Notes: a model not told the origin generated them from the sequence alone. Shown: positions 1 to 8,543, counted from the first letter of the stretch. The stretch: DNA of 64,000 bases from Aliirhizobium smilacinae (GCF_006335145.1 NZ_VDMN01000004.1:1-64000); one strand, 5' to 3'. Made by a program: numbers and translations.

Positions 1-78
1 GACACGCCGCGCAAGTGCCTAGGGTTTCAGACGCCGAAGGAGATGTTCAGCCGGCATCTCTTGGCTTTAGAACAGTGA
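1..78 (+). mobile_element. C-terminal end of an IS30-family transposase (partial)
   Basis: The first 25 codons read from base 1 end in a stop at 76-78 and give a tail containing TPRKCLGFQTPKEMF. This matches the end of the DDE domain in IS30-family transposases, where a TPRK-x-L-x-(F/Y)-x-TP-x-E-x-F pattern is typical. The rest of the element lies left of the window. The terminal inverted repeat should follow within about 50 bases (the stretch near 95-120 is a candidate), but the left end is not visible, so it cannot be defined. Its completeness is unknown. Confidence 0.7.
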
Positions 79-639
79 TGCGTGTAGATTTCCGACCAGC
101 GTTGCATTCAATCTGGAACCAGCACGGGTGCATTCTAGTTTCAAGCGCGACATGTCAATGATTTCAGTGTTTTCGTTTCCGAGATTTAGGCATGCCCGGT
201 GTTATACGCAGAACCCCCTCGCCGATCATCGGTGCCTGCATCACCTGCAAGCTGGCTGAGCACGATGGATTGCGAGTGTCGCGCGTGTCGCTGCGCGGCT
301 GGATGGTTGATGCAGGACTTTGACTGTCAAAAGCAGCGCCGGACATTCATCAGTCACCGTTGCGGCGCGAAGCAGAAGCTCAGCGGACTGTGCAAATACC
401 AAGTCACTGCCTGCATGATATGCCTGCCCGCAAAATCACGTCCCTTGAAGTCGTATTTCGAGTGCTGCTTCAGCCTTTCGGCAATGGTATCCAGTAGTAT
501 CAGCAGGCTCCGCAATAAGAGAACCCGAATTCGAGCCGATCCTTGCACTACGATCACGTATATGTGCGTTCATCGGTGTAACTTTGCCTGCCTCATCTCC
601 GTATTTAACGGAAGTAAGGTTTCATTGGAGGATTTGGAC
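79..639. other. non-coding stretch upstream of msrB, containing repeat copy A
   Basis: This stretch holds the end of the IS30-type element, repeat copy A (128-249) and about 390 bases of leader in front of msrB. An open frame continues upstream from msrB to base 199, but its translation before base 640 is low-complexity, Cys-rich and unlike any MsrB. I treat it as non-coding. A ribosome binding site GGAGG at 627-631 fits the GTG at 640. I could not assign a promoter. Confidence 0.5.
128..249. repeat. diverged direct repeat, copy A (left of the msr cluster)
   Basis: This segment aligns in the same orientation with 3886-4009, on the other side of the msrB-dipZ-msrA cluster. The best-kept core is CAATGATTTCAGTG, identical in both copies. 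It is followed by a second conserved block reading GCCGATC-A/G-TCG ... ATCACCTG. Between the blocks the copies are similar but diverged, with one small indel. I do not recognise the repeat; it could be a remnant of a mobile element boundary or a duplicated non-coding element. Confidence 0.6.
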
Positions 640-1128
640 GTGGTGAACAGACGCGGACTTCTCAAGACTGCAGCTTTTGGAGCGATCGCCGTGCATTTTG
701 CATCGATTGCCCGCGCTGCCAATCCACCCGGCAATTTTGCGGTGACACATACGGAGGCGGAATGGCGCAAACTGCTGACGCCGGACCAGTTCTCGGTGCT
801 GCGGGAAGAAGGTACTGAATATCCCAACAGCAGCCCGCTCCTGCATGAGGTGCGCAAAGGCAACTTTGCCTGCGCGGGCTGTGATCAGGAGGCCTTTTCT
901 TCGGCCACCAAGTTTGAGAGCGGTACCGGCTGGCCAAGCTTCTGGGCTCCTCTCGACAACACGATCGGAACCACCTCGGACAAGACTTTCGGCATGGTGC
1001 GTAACGCCGTTCATTGCGGACGCTGCGGTGGTCATCTTGGCCATGTTTTCAACGACGGCCCGAAACCCACCGGTCTGCGATATTGCCTGAACGGCGTTGC
1101 TCTCAAGTTTCACCCGGCGTCGGTGTAA
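640..1128 (+). CDS. msrB: peptide-methionine (R)-S-oxide reductase MsrB, Tat-exported
   Basis: MsrB reduces the R form of methionine sulfoxide in proteins. The 162-residue product begins with a twin-arginine signal (VVNRRGLLKTAAF) followed by a hydrophobic stretch and an AxA-type site, so it should act in the periplasm, presumably exported folded with its zinc. Zinc ligand pairs are visible as CAGC and CGRC, with the family blocks GTGWPSFW and GGHLGHVFNDGP. The catalytic Cys is in RYCLNG (about residue 149). The start was set at GTG 640 because GGAGG lies 8 bases upstream and the Tat motif follows directly; GTG 643 is an alternative. It lies 18 bases upstream of the dipZ-like gene and is probably co-transcribed with it and msrA. 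The likely reductant is the thioredoxin-like domain of that neighbour (inference). Confidence 0.93.
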   Translation: MVNRRGLLKTAAFGAIAVHFASIARAANPPGNFAVTHTEAEWRKLLTPDQFSVLREEGTEYPNSSPLLHEVRKGNFACAGCDQEAFSSATKFESGTGWPSFWAPLDNTIGTTSDKTFGMVRNAVHCGRCGGHLGHVFNDGPKPTGLRYCLNGVALKFHPASV

Positions 1129-1146
1129 CCGACAAGGACCAGGTAA

Positions 1147-3102
1147 ATGCTGCTTTTCCTTCTCGCCTATCTCGGCGGCGTGCTGACCATTGTCAGCCCT
1201 TGCATTCTGCCGGTGCTGCCCTTCGTCTTCGCCCGCGCCGGAAAACCGTTCCTTCAGAGCACCTTGCCCATGTTGATCGGCATGGCGGCGACATTTGCTG
1301 GAGTGGCGACGCTTGCTGCCGTCGGTGGCGGCTGGGCCGTCGAGGCCAACGAATACGGCCGGCTTGCGGCCATCGCGCTGCTTGCCGTGTTCGGCGTCAT
1401 CCTGTTGTTTCCATCGCTGTCCGAACGCCTGACGCGACCGCTGGTCGCCCTCGGCGCACGGCTGTCTCAATCGGCGGACCAGGAAACTCGCAAAGGATCA
1501 GTCGTTGCCGGCTCGCTGGTTCTGGGTGTTGCCACGGGCCTTTTGTGGGCACCTTGCGCCGGGCCGGTTCTCGGGTTGATCCTGACGGGTGCAGCCCTTC
1601 AGGGTGCGAATGTCGGCACCTCGTTGTTGTTGCTCGCCTATGCGCTTGGAGCAGCCACCTCGCTGGCGTTTGCGTTGCTGATCGGCGGGAGGGTGTTTCA
1701 GGCGATGAAGCGGTCGCTTGGCGCTGGCGAATGGGTCCGTCGAGGCCTCGGTGTTGCGGTTCTGGTCGCGGTGGTAGCGATCGGCCTCGGGCTTGATACA
1801 GGCTTTCTGACGCAGGCATCGCTTGCGAGCACCTCGAAGCTTGAGCAGAACCTCATCGACAAACTGCAGGGCGAACGCTCACAGTCCATGGCTGGTAATC
1901 CCGGCGGGGCAATGCAGCCCTCTGTGGTCATGCCGAAGAACGCGATGCAGGGCGAAGCCATGCAGGCTGGCGGCGCGATGATGGCCGGCAACACCCAGAT
2001 GATGATGCAGGGCGGCAATGACGCCATGCGAGGCAACGCCCCGGCGATGGCTGGCGCCAATCCCAATATGATGATGATGGGCGGCTCAAATGCCATGATG
2101 ATGCAGGGCAAGCCTCCGGAAAACGCCGCCCCCACCCTACCGGTCGAAAATACAGTGCCGTCGCTGCTCGGTGCCGTGGAATGGCTGAACTCGCCGCCGC
2201 TGACGATGGATCAGTTGAAAGGCAAGGTCGTCGTCATCGATTTCTGGACCTATTCTTGCATCAACTGCCTGCGCGCCGTTCCCTACGTTCGGGCCTGGGC
2301 AGAGAAATACAATGATCAGGGTCTGGTGGTGATCGGCGTGCATTCGCCGGAATTCGCCTTCGAGAAGCGTATCGACAATGTCAGGAAGGCAACGACCGAT
2401 CTCGACATCGGTTATCCGGTCGCAGTCGACAACGATTATGCCATTTGGAGAGCCTTCAACAACCAGTATTGGCCGGCACATTATTTCATCGATGCCAACG
2501 GCCGCGTGCGTTACCACCATTTTGGCGAGGGTGAGTACGACCAGTCCGAGCGCGTCATCCAGCAACTGCTGGCCGAGGCCGGCAATACCGAGGTCGCAAG
2601 GGACGTGGTGGCCGTCAATGCCAGCGGCGCACAGGCCGCTTCGGACAGCGCCGACGTGCAGTCGCCGGAAACCTATGTTGGTTATGAACGCGCCCAGAAC
2701 TTTATCGGGCAGACCGATATCCAGAACGATGTCGCTCACCTCTATGCCGAGGAACGGCCTCGGCGCAATGAATGGGGGCTGACCGGCAATTGGACGGTCG
2801 GCGCCGAGCATGCAAGCCTGAACGATGGCGGCGGCAGCGTTTATTACCGCTTTCATGCCCGTGATCTGCACCTCGTTCTCGGGACCGGCAAGGATGGCAC
2901 GCCGGTGCGCTTTGAGGTTACCATCGACGGAAAGCCGCCAGGAACTGATCACGGCATGGATGTCGATGCCGACGGCAAAGGCACGATCACCGAGCAACGC
3001 CTTTATCAGCTCATCCGCCAGAACGGGCCGGTAGAAGACCACACATTCGAAATCCGCTTCCTCGACGCAGGTCCGGAAGCCTACGCATTCACCTTCGGCT
3101 GA
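1147..3102 (+). CDS. DipZ-like thiol-disulfide protein: CcdA membrane domain, Met-rich linker, thioredoxin-like domain, C-terminal carbohydrate-binding-like domain
   Basis: The 651-residue protein carries electrons from the cytoplasm to the periplasm. Residues 1-235 are a CcdA/DsbD-type membrane domain with the expected cysteines in VSPCILP (Cys19) and WAPCAGP (Cys137). Residues 248-322 (bases 1888-2112) form a linker with 19 methionines in 75 residues, in runs such as MMM and MMMM separated by Gly, Asn, Ala and Gln. A thioredoxin/AhpC-like domain follows, with the active site TYSCINCLRA (Cys371, Cys374) exactly as in the DipZ family. The last ~130 residues resemble the DipZ C-terminal module. 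The gene sits between exported msrB and msrA, so it most likely supplies both with electrons. I do not know the Met-rich linker as a standard feature of DipZ. Family assignment is firm; the linker's role is unknown. Confidence 0.9.
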   Translation: MLLFLLAYLGGVLTIVSPCILPVLPFVFARAGKPFLQSTLPMLIGMAATFAGVATLAAVGGGWAVEANEYGRLAAIALLAVFGVILLFPSLSERLTRPLVALGARLSQSADQETRKGSVVAGSLVLGVATGLLWAPCAGPVLGLILTGAALQGANVGTSLLLLAYALGAATSLAFALLIGGRVFQAMKRSLGAGEWVRRGLGVAVLVAVVAIGLGLDTGFLTQASLASTSKLEQNLIDKLQGERSQSMAGNPGGAMQPSVVMPKNAMQGEAMQAGGAMMAGNTQMMMQGGNDAMRGNAPAMAGANPNMMMMGGSNAMMMQGKPPENAAPTLPVENTVPSLLGAVEWLNSPPLTMDQLKGKVVVIDFWTYSCINCLRAVPYVRAWAEKYNDQGLVVIGVHSPEFAFEKRIDNVRKATTDLDIGYPVAVDNDYAIWRAFNNQYWPAHYFIDANGRVRYHHFGEGEYDQSERVIQQLLAEAGNTEVARDVVAVNASGAQAASDSADVQSPETYVGYERAQNFIGQTDIQNDVAHLYAEERPRRNEWGLTGNWTVGAEHASLNDGGGSVYYRFHARDLHLVLGTGKDGTPVRFEVTIDGKPPGTDHGMDVDADGKGTITEQRLYQLIRQNGPVEDHTFEIRFLDAGPEAYAFTFG

Positions 3103-3112
3103 GGATATTGTC

Positions 3113-3823
3113 ATGAAGACCAGACTGTTTTTTGGAATGCTCGCGGGTTCCGCACTTCTGATATCCGGCTTGACGCTGGGCGCATCCGGCGCGTCGGCTC
3201 AGGAGGGCATAGCCATCCCGGCACCGGCCGTGGACCTGGCTGCCGGTTCCGCCGCAACAGAGACGGCAATATTCGCGGGCGGCTGCTTCTGGGGCGTCCA
3301 GGGCGTGTTCCAGCACGTCAATGGTGTCACCAACGCGGTCTCCGGGTATGCCGGCGGCGCCAGGGAGACAGCACAGTATGAAATGGTCGGCAGCGGCCGC
3401 ACCGGTCATGCGGAAGCCGTGAAGGTGACATTCGACCCCAAAAAGGTCACCTATGGTCATCTGTTGCAGATCTACTTTTCCGTGGCGCATGACCCGACCG
3501 AGCTAAACCGCCAGGGACCCGATACCGGCACGCAGTACCGGTCGACGATCTTTCCGGCCAATGACGATCAGGCTCGTGTCGCCAAAGCCTACATCGCCCA
3601 GCTCAACAAGGCTCGACTGTTCGACGCCGCCATTGTCACCACGATCGAGCCGGGACACGCCTTTTACAATGCAGAGGCCTATCATCAGGATTTTCTGACG
3701 CAGAACCCGACCTACCCTTATATCGTCTACAACGACCTGCCGAAGATCGAACATCTGAAGAAACTGTTCGCCTCCGACTATCGCGCAGAACCTGTGCTGG
3801 TCGCTTCAGCGGGCTTGAATTAG
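3113..3823 (+). CDS. msrA: peptide-methionine (S)-S-oxide reductase MsrA, exported
   Basis: MsrA reduces the S form of methionine sulfoxide. The 236-residue product has an N-terminal Sec signal (hydrophobic stretch, then GASASAQ-like cleavage region near residue 30), so it is periplasmic. The catalytic motif GGCFWG is present, followed by the substrate-pocket region SGYAGG and the C-terminal AEAYHQDF block. The ATG at 3113 follows GAGG by a normal distance and lies 10 bases after the dipZ-like stop, so the three genes look like one operon. With Tat-exported MsrB this cluster covers both sulfoxide stereoisomers outside the cytoplasm. Confidence 0.95.
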   Translation: MKTRLFFGMLAGSALLISGLTLGASGASAQEGIAIPAPAVDLAAGSAATETAIFAGGCFWGVQGVFQHVNGVTNAVSGYAGGARETAQYEMVGSGRTGHAEAVKVTFDPKKVTYGHLLQIYFSVAHDPTELNRQGPDTGTQYRSTIFPANDDQARVAKAYIAQLNKARLFDAAIVTTIEPGHAFYNAEAYHQDFLTQNPTYPYIVYNDLPKIEHLKKLFASDYRAEPVLVASAGLN

Positions 3824-3838
3824 GTCAAAGAGGTGGCT

Positions 3839-3867
3839 CGCCAGCGGGCCTTGCAGGCTCGCTGGCG
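3839..3867 (+). terminator. hairpin after msrA
   Basis: A 12-bp stem (CGCCAGCGGGCC paired with GGCTCGCTGGCG, one G-T mismatch) with a 5-base loop starts 15 bases after the msrA stop. There is no clear T run after it, so it may be a weak terminator or an mRNA-stabilising hairpin. Confidence 0.5.
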
Positions 3868-4340
3868 ATTCCTCCAGACCGCGCTGGGATACATTTTACT
3901 TCTAGAAGCGGCATGCCAATGATTTCAGTGGCTTCGTGCTGAAGATCTTGGATATCTCGGTGCTGTTCGCAGCTCACCCTTGCCGATCGTCGACACCTGA
4001 TCACCTGGTCGGGTCAAAAGTTCCGCAAGCTGGCGGTGATGTAGGGGATCGGTACGGGCGCCTCTGCGTGGCGAGATCATTCCGATACCTGCGCACTGGA
4101 TAGCAAACAGACATCGCGAAGTCGATGAAATGCATATAAGGTGGCCCTAAATGAGAGGGCGTGGTTGTGGTTCAAATCTACGGCGATGTGTCGAGTTTCG
4201 TCCAACCCGATACCGTTGAATTTTGAGCGCCGTTTTTTCGGGCCACGCAGGAACGTTCGGGATAAGCATCCGTTTCAACGCTGCTGATTGGGATTTATTG
4301 ACGCCCCTCTCATGGGGCTCACGGTGTGGAGGAGAAGGTC
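3868..4340. other. intergenic stretch with repeat copy B
   Basis: Between the msrA hairpin and the YidB-like gene this holds repeat copy B (3886-4009) and about 330 further bases. I find no convincing ORF, tRNA or named RNA in it. GGAGGAG at 4328-4334 is the ribosome binding site of the next gene. Confidence 0.5.
3886..4009. repeat. diverged direct repeat, copy B (right of the msr cluster)
   Basis: This is the partner of 128-249 in the same orientation. It shares the exact core CAATGATTTCAGTG (at 3917-3930) and the later block GCCGATCGTCG ... ATCACCTG. The pair brackets the msrB-dipZ-msrA genes at about 3.7 kb spacing, which suggests a duplicated boundary sequence. The nature of the repeat is not recognised. 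Confidence 0.6.
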
Positions 4341-4859
4341 ATGGTGAGTGGTCAACTTAAAGCATTACTCGGTGTACTGGCTGTCGCCGGATATCAAAAC
4401 AGAGACAAGATCGCAGAGGTCCTGCGGGGAATACAGAAGCCGCAACCTGCAGGCACAGATGCCGAGCCTGGCAACACTTCGGCGCAAACGGGGGGCCTGG
4501 ACGACCTGTTGGGCAAGCTGACGGGTGGCAATGGCGCCGGCGGCCTTGGCGGCATCCTTGGTGGCCTGACATCGGGCGGTATCCTCAGCGGTGGTCTGGG
4601 CGACCTTTTGAAGACGTTTCAACAGAACGGACTTGGTGAGAAGGCCGAGTCATGGGTGAGCCCGGGCACGAATGAGGACATCGACGGGGATCAGCTCGAG
4701 CAAGCGATAGGACCGGATGTGCTCGACGAACTCGCGACAAAGACCGGCCTGTCGCGAGATGAAATCCTCTCGCGCCTGAGCAAGGATTTGCCGCGCGCGG
4801 TGGACGATCTGACGCCGGATGGTCAGGTACCACACGACGACGGGTTCAGATCGGCCTGA
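4341..4859 (+). CDS. YidB-like DUF937 family protein
   Basis: The 172-residue protein has the glycine-rich core of the YidB/DUF937 family (GGLGGILGG then GGILSGGLGDLL, about residues 65-95). It also has the typical C-terminal block with SWVSPGTNEDI, a helix-turn element around LSRDEILSRLSKDLP, and a DxLTPDGQ ending. The biochemical role of this family is not known. The start is placed at ATG 4341 rather than GTG 4326 because the strong GGAGGAG motif would otherwise lie inside the coding region. It stands alone, convergent with the GNAT gene. Confidence 0.8.
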   Translation: MVSGQLKALLGVLAVAGYQNRDKIAEVLRGIQKPQPAGTDAEPGNTSAQTGGLDDLLGKLTGGNGAGGLGGILGGLTSGGILSGGLGDLLKTFQQNGLGEKAESWVSPGTNEDIDGDQLEQAIGPDVLDELATKTGLSRDEILSRLSKDLPRAVDDLTPDGQVPHDDGFRSA

Positions 4860-4880
4860 GAAGCGGCCTCGTGGCGCAGC

Positions 4881-5372
4881 TCAGCGCGTTGTCTGCTCAC
4901 CGGCGAACACGGTCAACGCATCTCCGGTGAGCCGATAGCGGATCCATTCCTTCTGCGGTTCGGCGCCGATTGCGTCATAGACCCTGATCGCCGGCTCGTT
5001 CCAGTCGAGCACGCTCCATTCGAAACGGCCGCAGCCGTTTTTCAGTGCAATATGGGCCAGTCGTTTCAAGAGTGCCTTGCCGGCACCCAGCCCACGGGCG
5101 CTCGGCGTCACGTAGAGATCTTCAAGATATAGCCCATTGCGGGCCTGCCATGTGGAATAGTTGAAGAACCAGATCGCCATGCCGATCGCCTGCCCGTCTC
5201 GTTCGCAGACCAGCGCCTGCGTTACCGACCGGGGACCGAAGATCGATTCCTCGATCGTCTCGACGGTGGCCGCCACCTCGTGCTCAGCCTTTTCGTAGAT
5301 CGCCAGTTCGCGGATGAAGCCGAGCAGAGTTGCAGCGTCCTCGCGCATGGCGGGGCGAATGGTGAGCGACAT
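4881..5372 (-). CDS. GNAT acetyltransferase, diamine/thialysine N-acetyltransferase type
   Basis: The 163-residue protein is a single GNAT domain that transfers acetyl from acetyl-CoA to an amine. The acetyl-CoA loop is RGLGAGKA (residues 93-100). The preceding strand NYSTWQARNGLYLEDLYV closely follows the spermidine/spermine and thialysine N-acetyltransferase subfamily (SAT1/SAT2 type). That makes a small diamine or amino-acid side chain the likely substrate; the exact one cannot be read from sequence. The next gene upstream on the same strand is the J-domain gene, 48 bases away, so the two may be co-transcribed. Confidence 0.85.
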   Translation of the reverse strand: MSLTIRPAMREDAATLLGFIRELAIYEKAEHEVAATVETIEESIFGPRSVTQALVCERDGQAIGMAIWFFNYSTWQARNGLYLEDLYVTPSARGLGAGKALLKRLAHIALKNGCGRFEWSVLDWNEPAIRVYDAIGAEPQKEWIRYRLTGDALTVFAGEQTTR

Positions 5373-5420
5373 GTCGAATAGTCTCCAACGGATAGGATGG
5401 CGCCGGATGGAGCCGCACGA

Positions 5421-6005
5421 TTATTCGGCGGCGTCCTTCACTTCGGTGATCTCCAGCTCGTAGGCGTAGCCGTCGAGCATGACATAGGCCTGCTCGATCG
5501 TCTTGATCTCCGTTTCGGATTTTCTGATCGCCTCGCCTATCGTTTCGGAGCGCGCCTTCAACATGCGCCCGAGTACATCGGTTCCCGGCTTGCGGCCCAT
5601 GCGGTCCATATGGTTGCGAATGCGGGCGCGGTGACGTTCCATCTCCAGAATATGGAACCTTGCGCTGACGATACGATCGGTCAGCTTGCGGCGCATCGAG
5701 GCAACCGGATCGAAGGAGCCGGGCTCGCGCTCGTCGAGGATCATCTCGTTGACGAGTGTCTCCAGGATGACAAGACCCTGCAAGTCCTTTGTATCAGCCA
5801 ATTCGGGATCATAACCTGTATCGTCGAAAACCTTGCGGCGCACCGGATCCAGCAGGAGTTCATAGGCAAGCTTCAGGTCGCCGAACATCTCCGTATCCCC
5901 ACCCGTATCGGGATGGGCCGTTTTCACACGCTTCCTGTAGGCGGATTTCACGGCCGCGCTGTCAGCCTCTCGCGAAAGGCCCAGAATGTCATAGGGGTCG
6001 ATCAA
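5421..6005 (-). CDS. J-domain (DnaJ-like) protein
   Basis: The 194-residue protein begins directly with a J domain (residues 2-60): YDILGL in helix I, a basic helix II, and the HPD tripeptide at 31-33 that stimulates DnaK ATPase. It lacks the Gly/Phe-rich, zinc-finger and substrate-binding parts of DnaJ, so it is a stand-alone class III-type co-chaperone. The remaining ~130 residues are charged and helical, with no motif I recognise. It is probably cytoplasmic. Its client is unknown. Confidence 0.85.
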   Translation of the reverse strand: MIDPYDILGLSREADSAAVKSAYRKRVKTAHPDTGGDTEMFGDLKLAYELLLDPVRRKVFDDTGYDPELADTKDLQGLVILETLVNEMILDEREPGSFDPVASMRRKLTDRIVSARFHILEMERHRARIRNHMDRMGRKPGTDVLGRMLKARSETIGEAIRKSETEIKTIEQAYVMLDGYAYELEITEVKDAAE

Positions 6006-6141
6006 GGAGCGTCACCTGTCTTCGGCATTACATGCATAATCGTAAGCGTTAAGCCACGACGGCTCAACCCCTTACCCATTCTTATGGCCAATTATGGGCG
6101 CGGCTCAGCTGTTTCGTCGCCCCTGCCCGCCTTGCCCACAG

Positions 6142-7317
6142 CTATTGTTTTCTGAAGCGGAACGGGCGCTTTCCTTCGGCGACCGGGGCCATCAGGAAAC
6201 TGACGAGAATGCAGGGCAGAAGCACAAGGAAGGTCGCTGAAAGGCTCACATGTTCGGCGATGAAGCCGAGCAGCGGCGGAACGCCGATGGTGGACAACAT
6301 CAGCGTCAGAGACAATGCGGCCAGGTTTTCGGAGGTCTGGCCCTTACCGAGCGCGATCGTCGTCGCCACCGCGAGCGGAAAAGCCAGTGCGATGCCGCAG
6401 CCGATCAGGAAAAGTGCCGCACCGGCAAAGATGTAGTCCGATGTCGAGACCAGCAGAATCACGCCAACCGCGACCGCGACCGCCGAAAGACGGATCAGGA
6501 TGATCGCACCGAGGCGATCCCGCATCGTGTCGCCGAACATTCGGGTCAACCCCATGCCGACGGTGAAGGCGGCATAAAGCGTGCCGGCGAGTGCCGGATC
6601 GACACGCAGTTCCTCGCGTAGGAAGAAGATGCCCCAGTCATAGATCGCGCCCTCGACGATGCAAAGGCCGAAGACCATCACGCAAATCAAGAGGATGGTC
6701 CGGTCCGGCAGAACATAGGCAGAGCGTCGCACTGCAGGGGCCGCGTGCGCAGGATCAGGTGGGGTAAGCAGGAAGACTGTCAGACAGGCCAGAATAGCCA
6801 TGCCGGCCGCCATGCTCTGCTGCACGGTCGATGAAACGCCCTCCTCCGCCAGAAACCCCGACGCCAGAGAACCGACCAGCAAGCCGACCGACCAGAAACC
6901 GTGGCTACGAGAGAGGACTTTCACGCCGGTGCGTCTCTCGATACCCGCAGAAATCATGTTCGCGGCGACGTCGAAAATCGTCCGGAAAAAGCCGAACAGA
7001 AAAAAGCAGAAAATGAAACCGGGCAGCGGAAGGAGCGTGAGAAGCGGGGTCAGCAGCGCGCAGATCGGCAGCATGACGATTGCGGTCATCCGCGGCGTCA
7101 GGCGATCGGTGACCCTCCCCGCCAAAGGCAATGCCAAAAATGTTCCAACCGGCGCGCTGAGCAGCGCAAGTCCAAGAACGGCCTTGTCTATTTCCAGCGA
7201 GGCCTGGATGGACGGAAGGCGGGTGAAAAGGGAAACGAAGAGAATGGCATTGCTGAAATAGAGCAAGGCCGGAGGCAGCAGGGTCATCAAAATATCCGGT
7301 CGAATCAGTCGTGTCAT
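6142..7317 (-). CDS. MFS transporter
   Basis: About 391 residues with the hydrophobic pattern of a 12-helix major facilitator. The loop between helices 2 and 3 reads GRVTDRLTPR, a version of the MFS A motif, and a second basic loop sits at the middle of the protein. The substrate cannot be inferred. ATG 7317 (MTRLIRPDI) was preferred over ATG 7383 because the extra 22 residues look unstructured and the hydrophobic part begins soon after 7317. Neither start has a strong ribosome binding site. Confidence 0.85.
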   Translation of the reverse strand: MTRLIRPDILMTLLPPALLYFSNAILFVSLFTRLPSIQASLEIDKAVLGLALLSAPVGTFLALPLAGRVTDRLTPRMTAIVMLPICALLTPLLTLLPLPGFIFCFFLFGFFRTIFDVAANMISAGIERRTGVKVLSRSHGFWSVGLLVGSLASGFLAEEGVSSTVQQSMAAGMAILACLTVFLLTPPDPAHAAPAVRRSAYVLPDRTILLICVMVFGLCIVEGAIYDWGIFFLREELRVDPALAGTLYAAFTVGMGLTRMFGDTMRDRLGAIILIRLSAVAVAVGVILLVSTSDYIFAGAALFLIGCGIALAFPLAVATTIALGKGQTSENLAALSLTLMLSTIGVPPLLGFIAEHVSLSATFLVLLPCILVSFLMAPVAEGKRPFRFRKQ

Positions 7318-7504
7318 TGGTGGCAGCAGGACGGATCGACGACAACCGACGAAGACGGGACCCTGCCCTGCGCGTTCATGCAAGGACGGCGCGCGAACTT
7401 ACTGCCGCGCAAAGATGACGCCGGAGTGACTGAAAAAGCCGAAACCACATCTTTCCCGCGGGCAAAAAAGCGCTACCCTTGGATATCTTGCTGGAGACCA
7501 TCCG

Positions 7505-7930
7505 ATGGCTGCACGATTTTCTTCTCTCGTTGCGTTCCTGATGTTTGCGTTTGCCTTGCCTGTCCATGCTGAAGATCCTGCCGCTGAAGCCCAGGCAATC
7601 ATTTCGGCCCAGATCGATGCGCTGATGGCGGAGGATGCCGATCGAGCCTATGCACTCGCCTCCCCGGATATCCGCGGTCTCTATCCCGACAAGGATAGCT
7701 TTTTCGCCATGGTGAAGAAGAACTACGAGCCGGTCTACCACGCCGGAAACTATGCCTTCGGCCGCTCGAAACTGGTTGGTGGGGGCGAGATGGTGTTTCA
7801 GGAAGTGATGATCACCGGCCCGGACGGCAAGGACTGGACGGCGATTTACGAAATGCGGCTGATGGATGACGGTAGCTACAAGATAAACGGAGTCCGGATG
7901 ATGAAAAATTCCACAAGTACGGGCATTTAG
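7505..7930 (+). CDS. exported DUF4864 protein
   Basis: The 141-residue product has a Sec signal (about residues 1-22, ending PVHA), then a compact domain typical of DUF4864: an N-terminal helix EAQAIISAQIDALMAEDADR, a middle WTAIYEMRL-like strand and a final YKINGVRM strand. The fold resembles small NTF2-like domains, but no function is known. GGAG at 7493-7496 supports the start. It is a single gene between two minus-strand genes. Confidence 0.8.
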   Translation: MAARFSSLVAFLMFAFALPVHAEDPAAEAQAIISAQIDALMAEDADRAYALASPDIRGLYPDKDSFFAMVKKNYEPVYHAGNYAFGRSKLVGGGEMVFQEVMITGPDGKDWTAIYEMRLMDDGSYKINGVRMMKNSTSTGI

Positions 7931-7988
7931 AAAGCGTCTGCATTTACCGGCCGGGTCATCCAGGAATGATCAAGGCGAATGGACGTAA

Positions 7989-8543
7989 TCAATGGGCAGA
8001 CGCCATCATCTCATCCGCCTCGTCTCTGTTTAGCCCTATGACCCGCCGAGATACTTCCTGGCTGAAGCCATTGCGCGCCAGTGACGATAATTCCCTCACA
8101 ATCCTTTTGTCATCGGCTATGTCGCGACGATAAGGCCCAAAGCCACGTCGCCTCACATACGCGAGGGCAGCATGAAAATCATCGATATCCTCAAGGGCGG
8201 TCGCTGCCGTGTCGGAATCGATGCCCTTCTCATGCAACTTCCGCTGCAGCATCCGCCGCGAACGGCCTGTTCTGACACCGGAACGCACCTTCGTCTCGGC
8301 ATATGCCTTGTCGTCCAGACAACCGAAGACACGGCCGCATTCGAGTGCAGCCGCTACCAGAACCTGAAGGTCTTCTTCAGGAATATCCTCGAACTTCTGC
8401 TTTGCCTTGCGCCTGATGGCATCTGCCAGCTCTCGCTCCGACATCATCCGGCGTGACAGCCGGTAGACCGTGGAGTTACGCGCCCAGCTCAGCATGCGAG
8501 CGGTAACGCCGGTGGCTTGATCCTGTCCGTCCTCGCCGCTCAC
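7989..8543 (-). CDS. recX: RecX family regulatory protein
   Basis: RecX binds RecA filaments and limits their activity. The 184-residue product has the tandem three-helix RecX repeats, recognisable as YRLSRRMMSERELADAI, DKAYAETKVRSGVRTGRS and YRRDIADDKRIVRELSSLAR. GTG 8543 gives only a 14-base gap after tgt and keeps the extended N-terminus that rhizobial RecX proteins usually have; ATG 8495 is the first Met alternative. It is not next to recA here but follows tgt on the same strand, so it is probably read from the queA-tgt transcript. Confidence 0.82.
   Translation of the reverse strand: MSGEDGQDQATGVTARMLSWARNSTVYRLSRRMMSERELADAIRRKAKQKFEDIPEEDLQVLVAAALECGRVFGCLDDKAYAETKVRSGVRTGRSRRMLQRKLHEKGIDSDTAATALEDIDDFHAALAYVRRRGFGPYRRDIADDKRIVRELSSLARNGFSQEVSRRVIGLNRDEADEMMASAH

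Noticed and set aside
199..639. Long upstream extension of the msrB frame
   Set aside because: The translation is Cys-rich and low-complexity, lies over a repeat and precedes a clear ribosome site and Tat signal at 640.
4150..4200. tRNA-like T-loop sequence (GGTTCAAATCTACG)
   Set aside because: No matching acceptor stem, D-arm or anticodon stem can be built around it.
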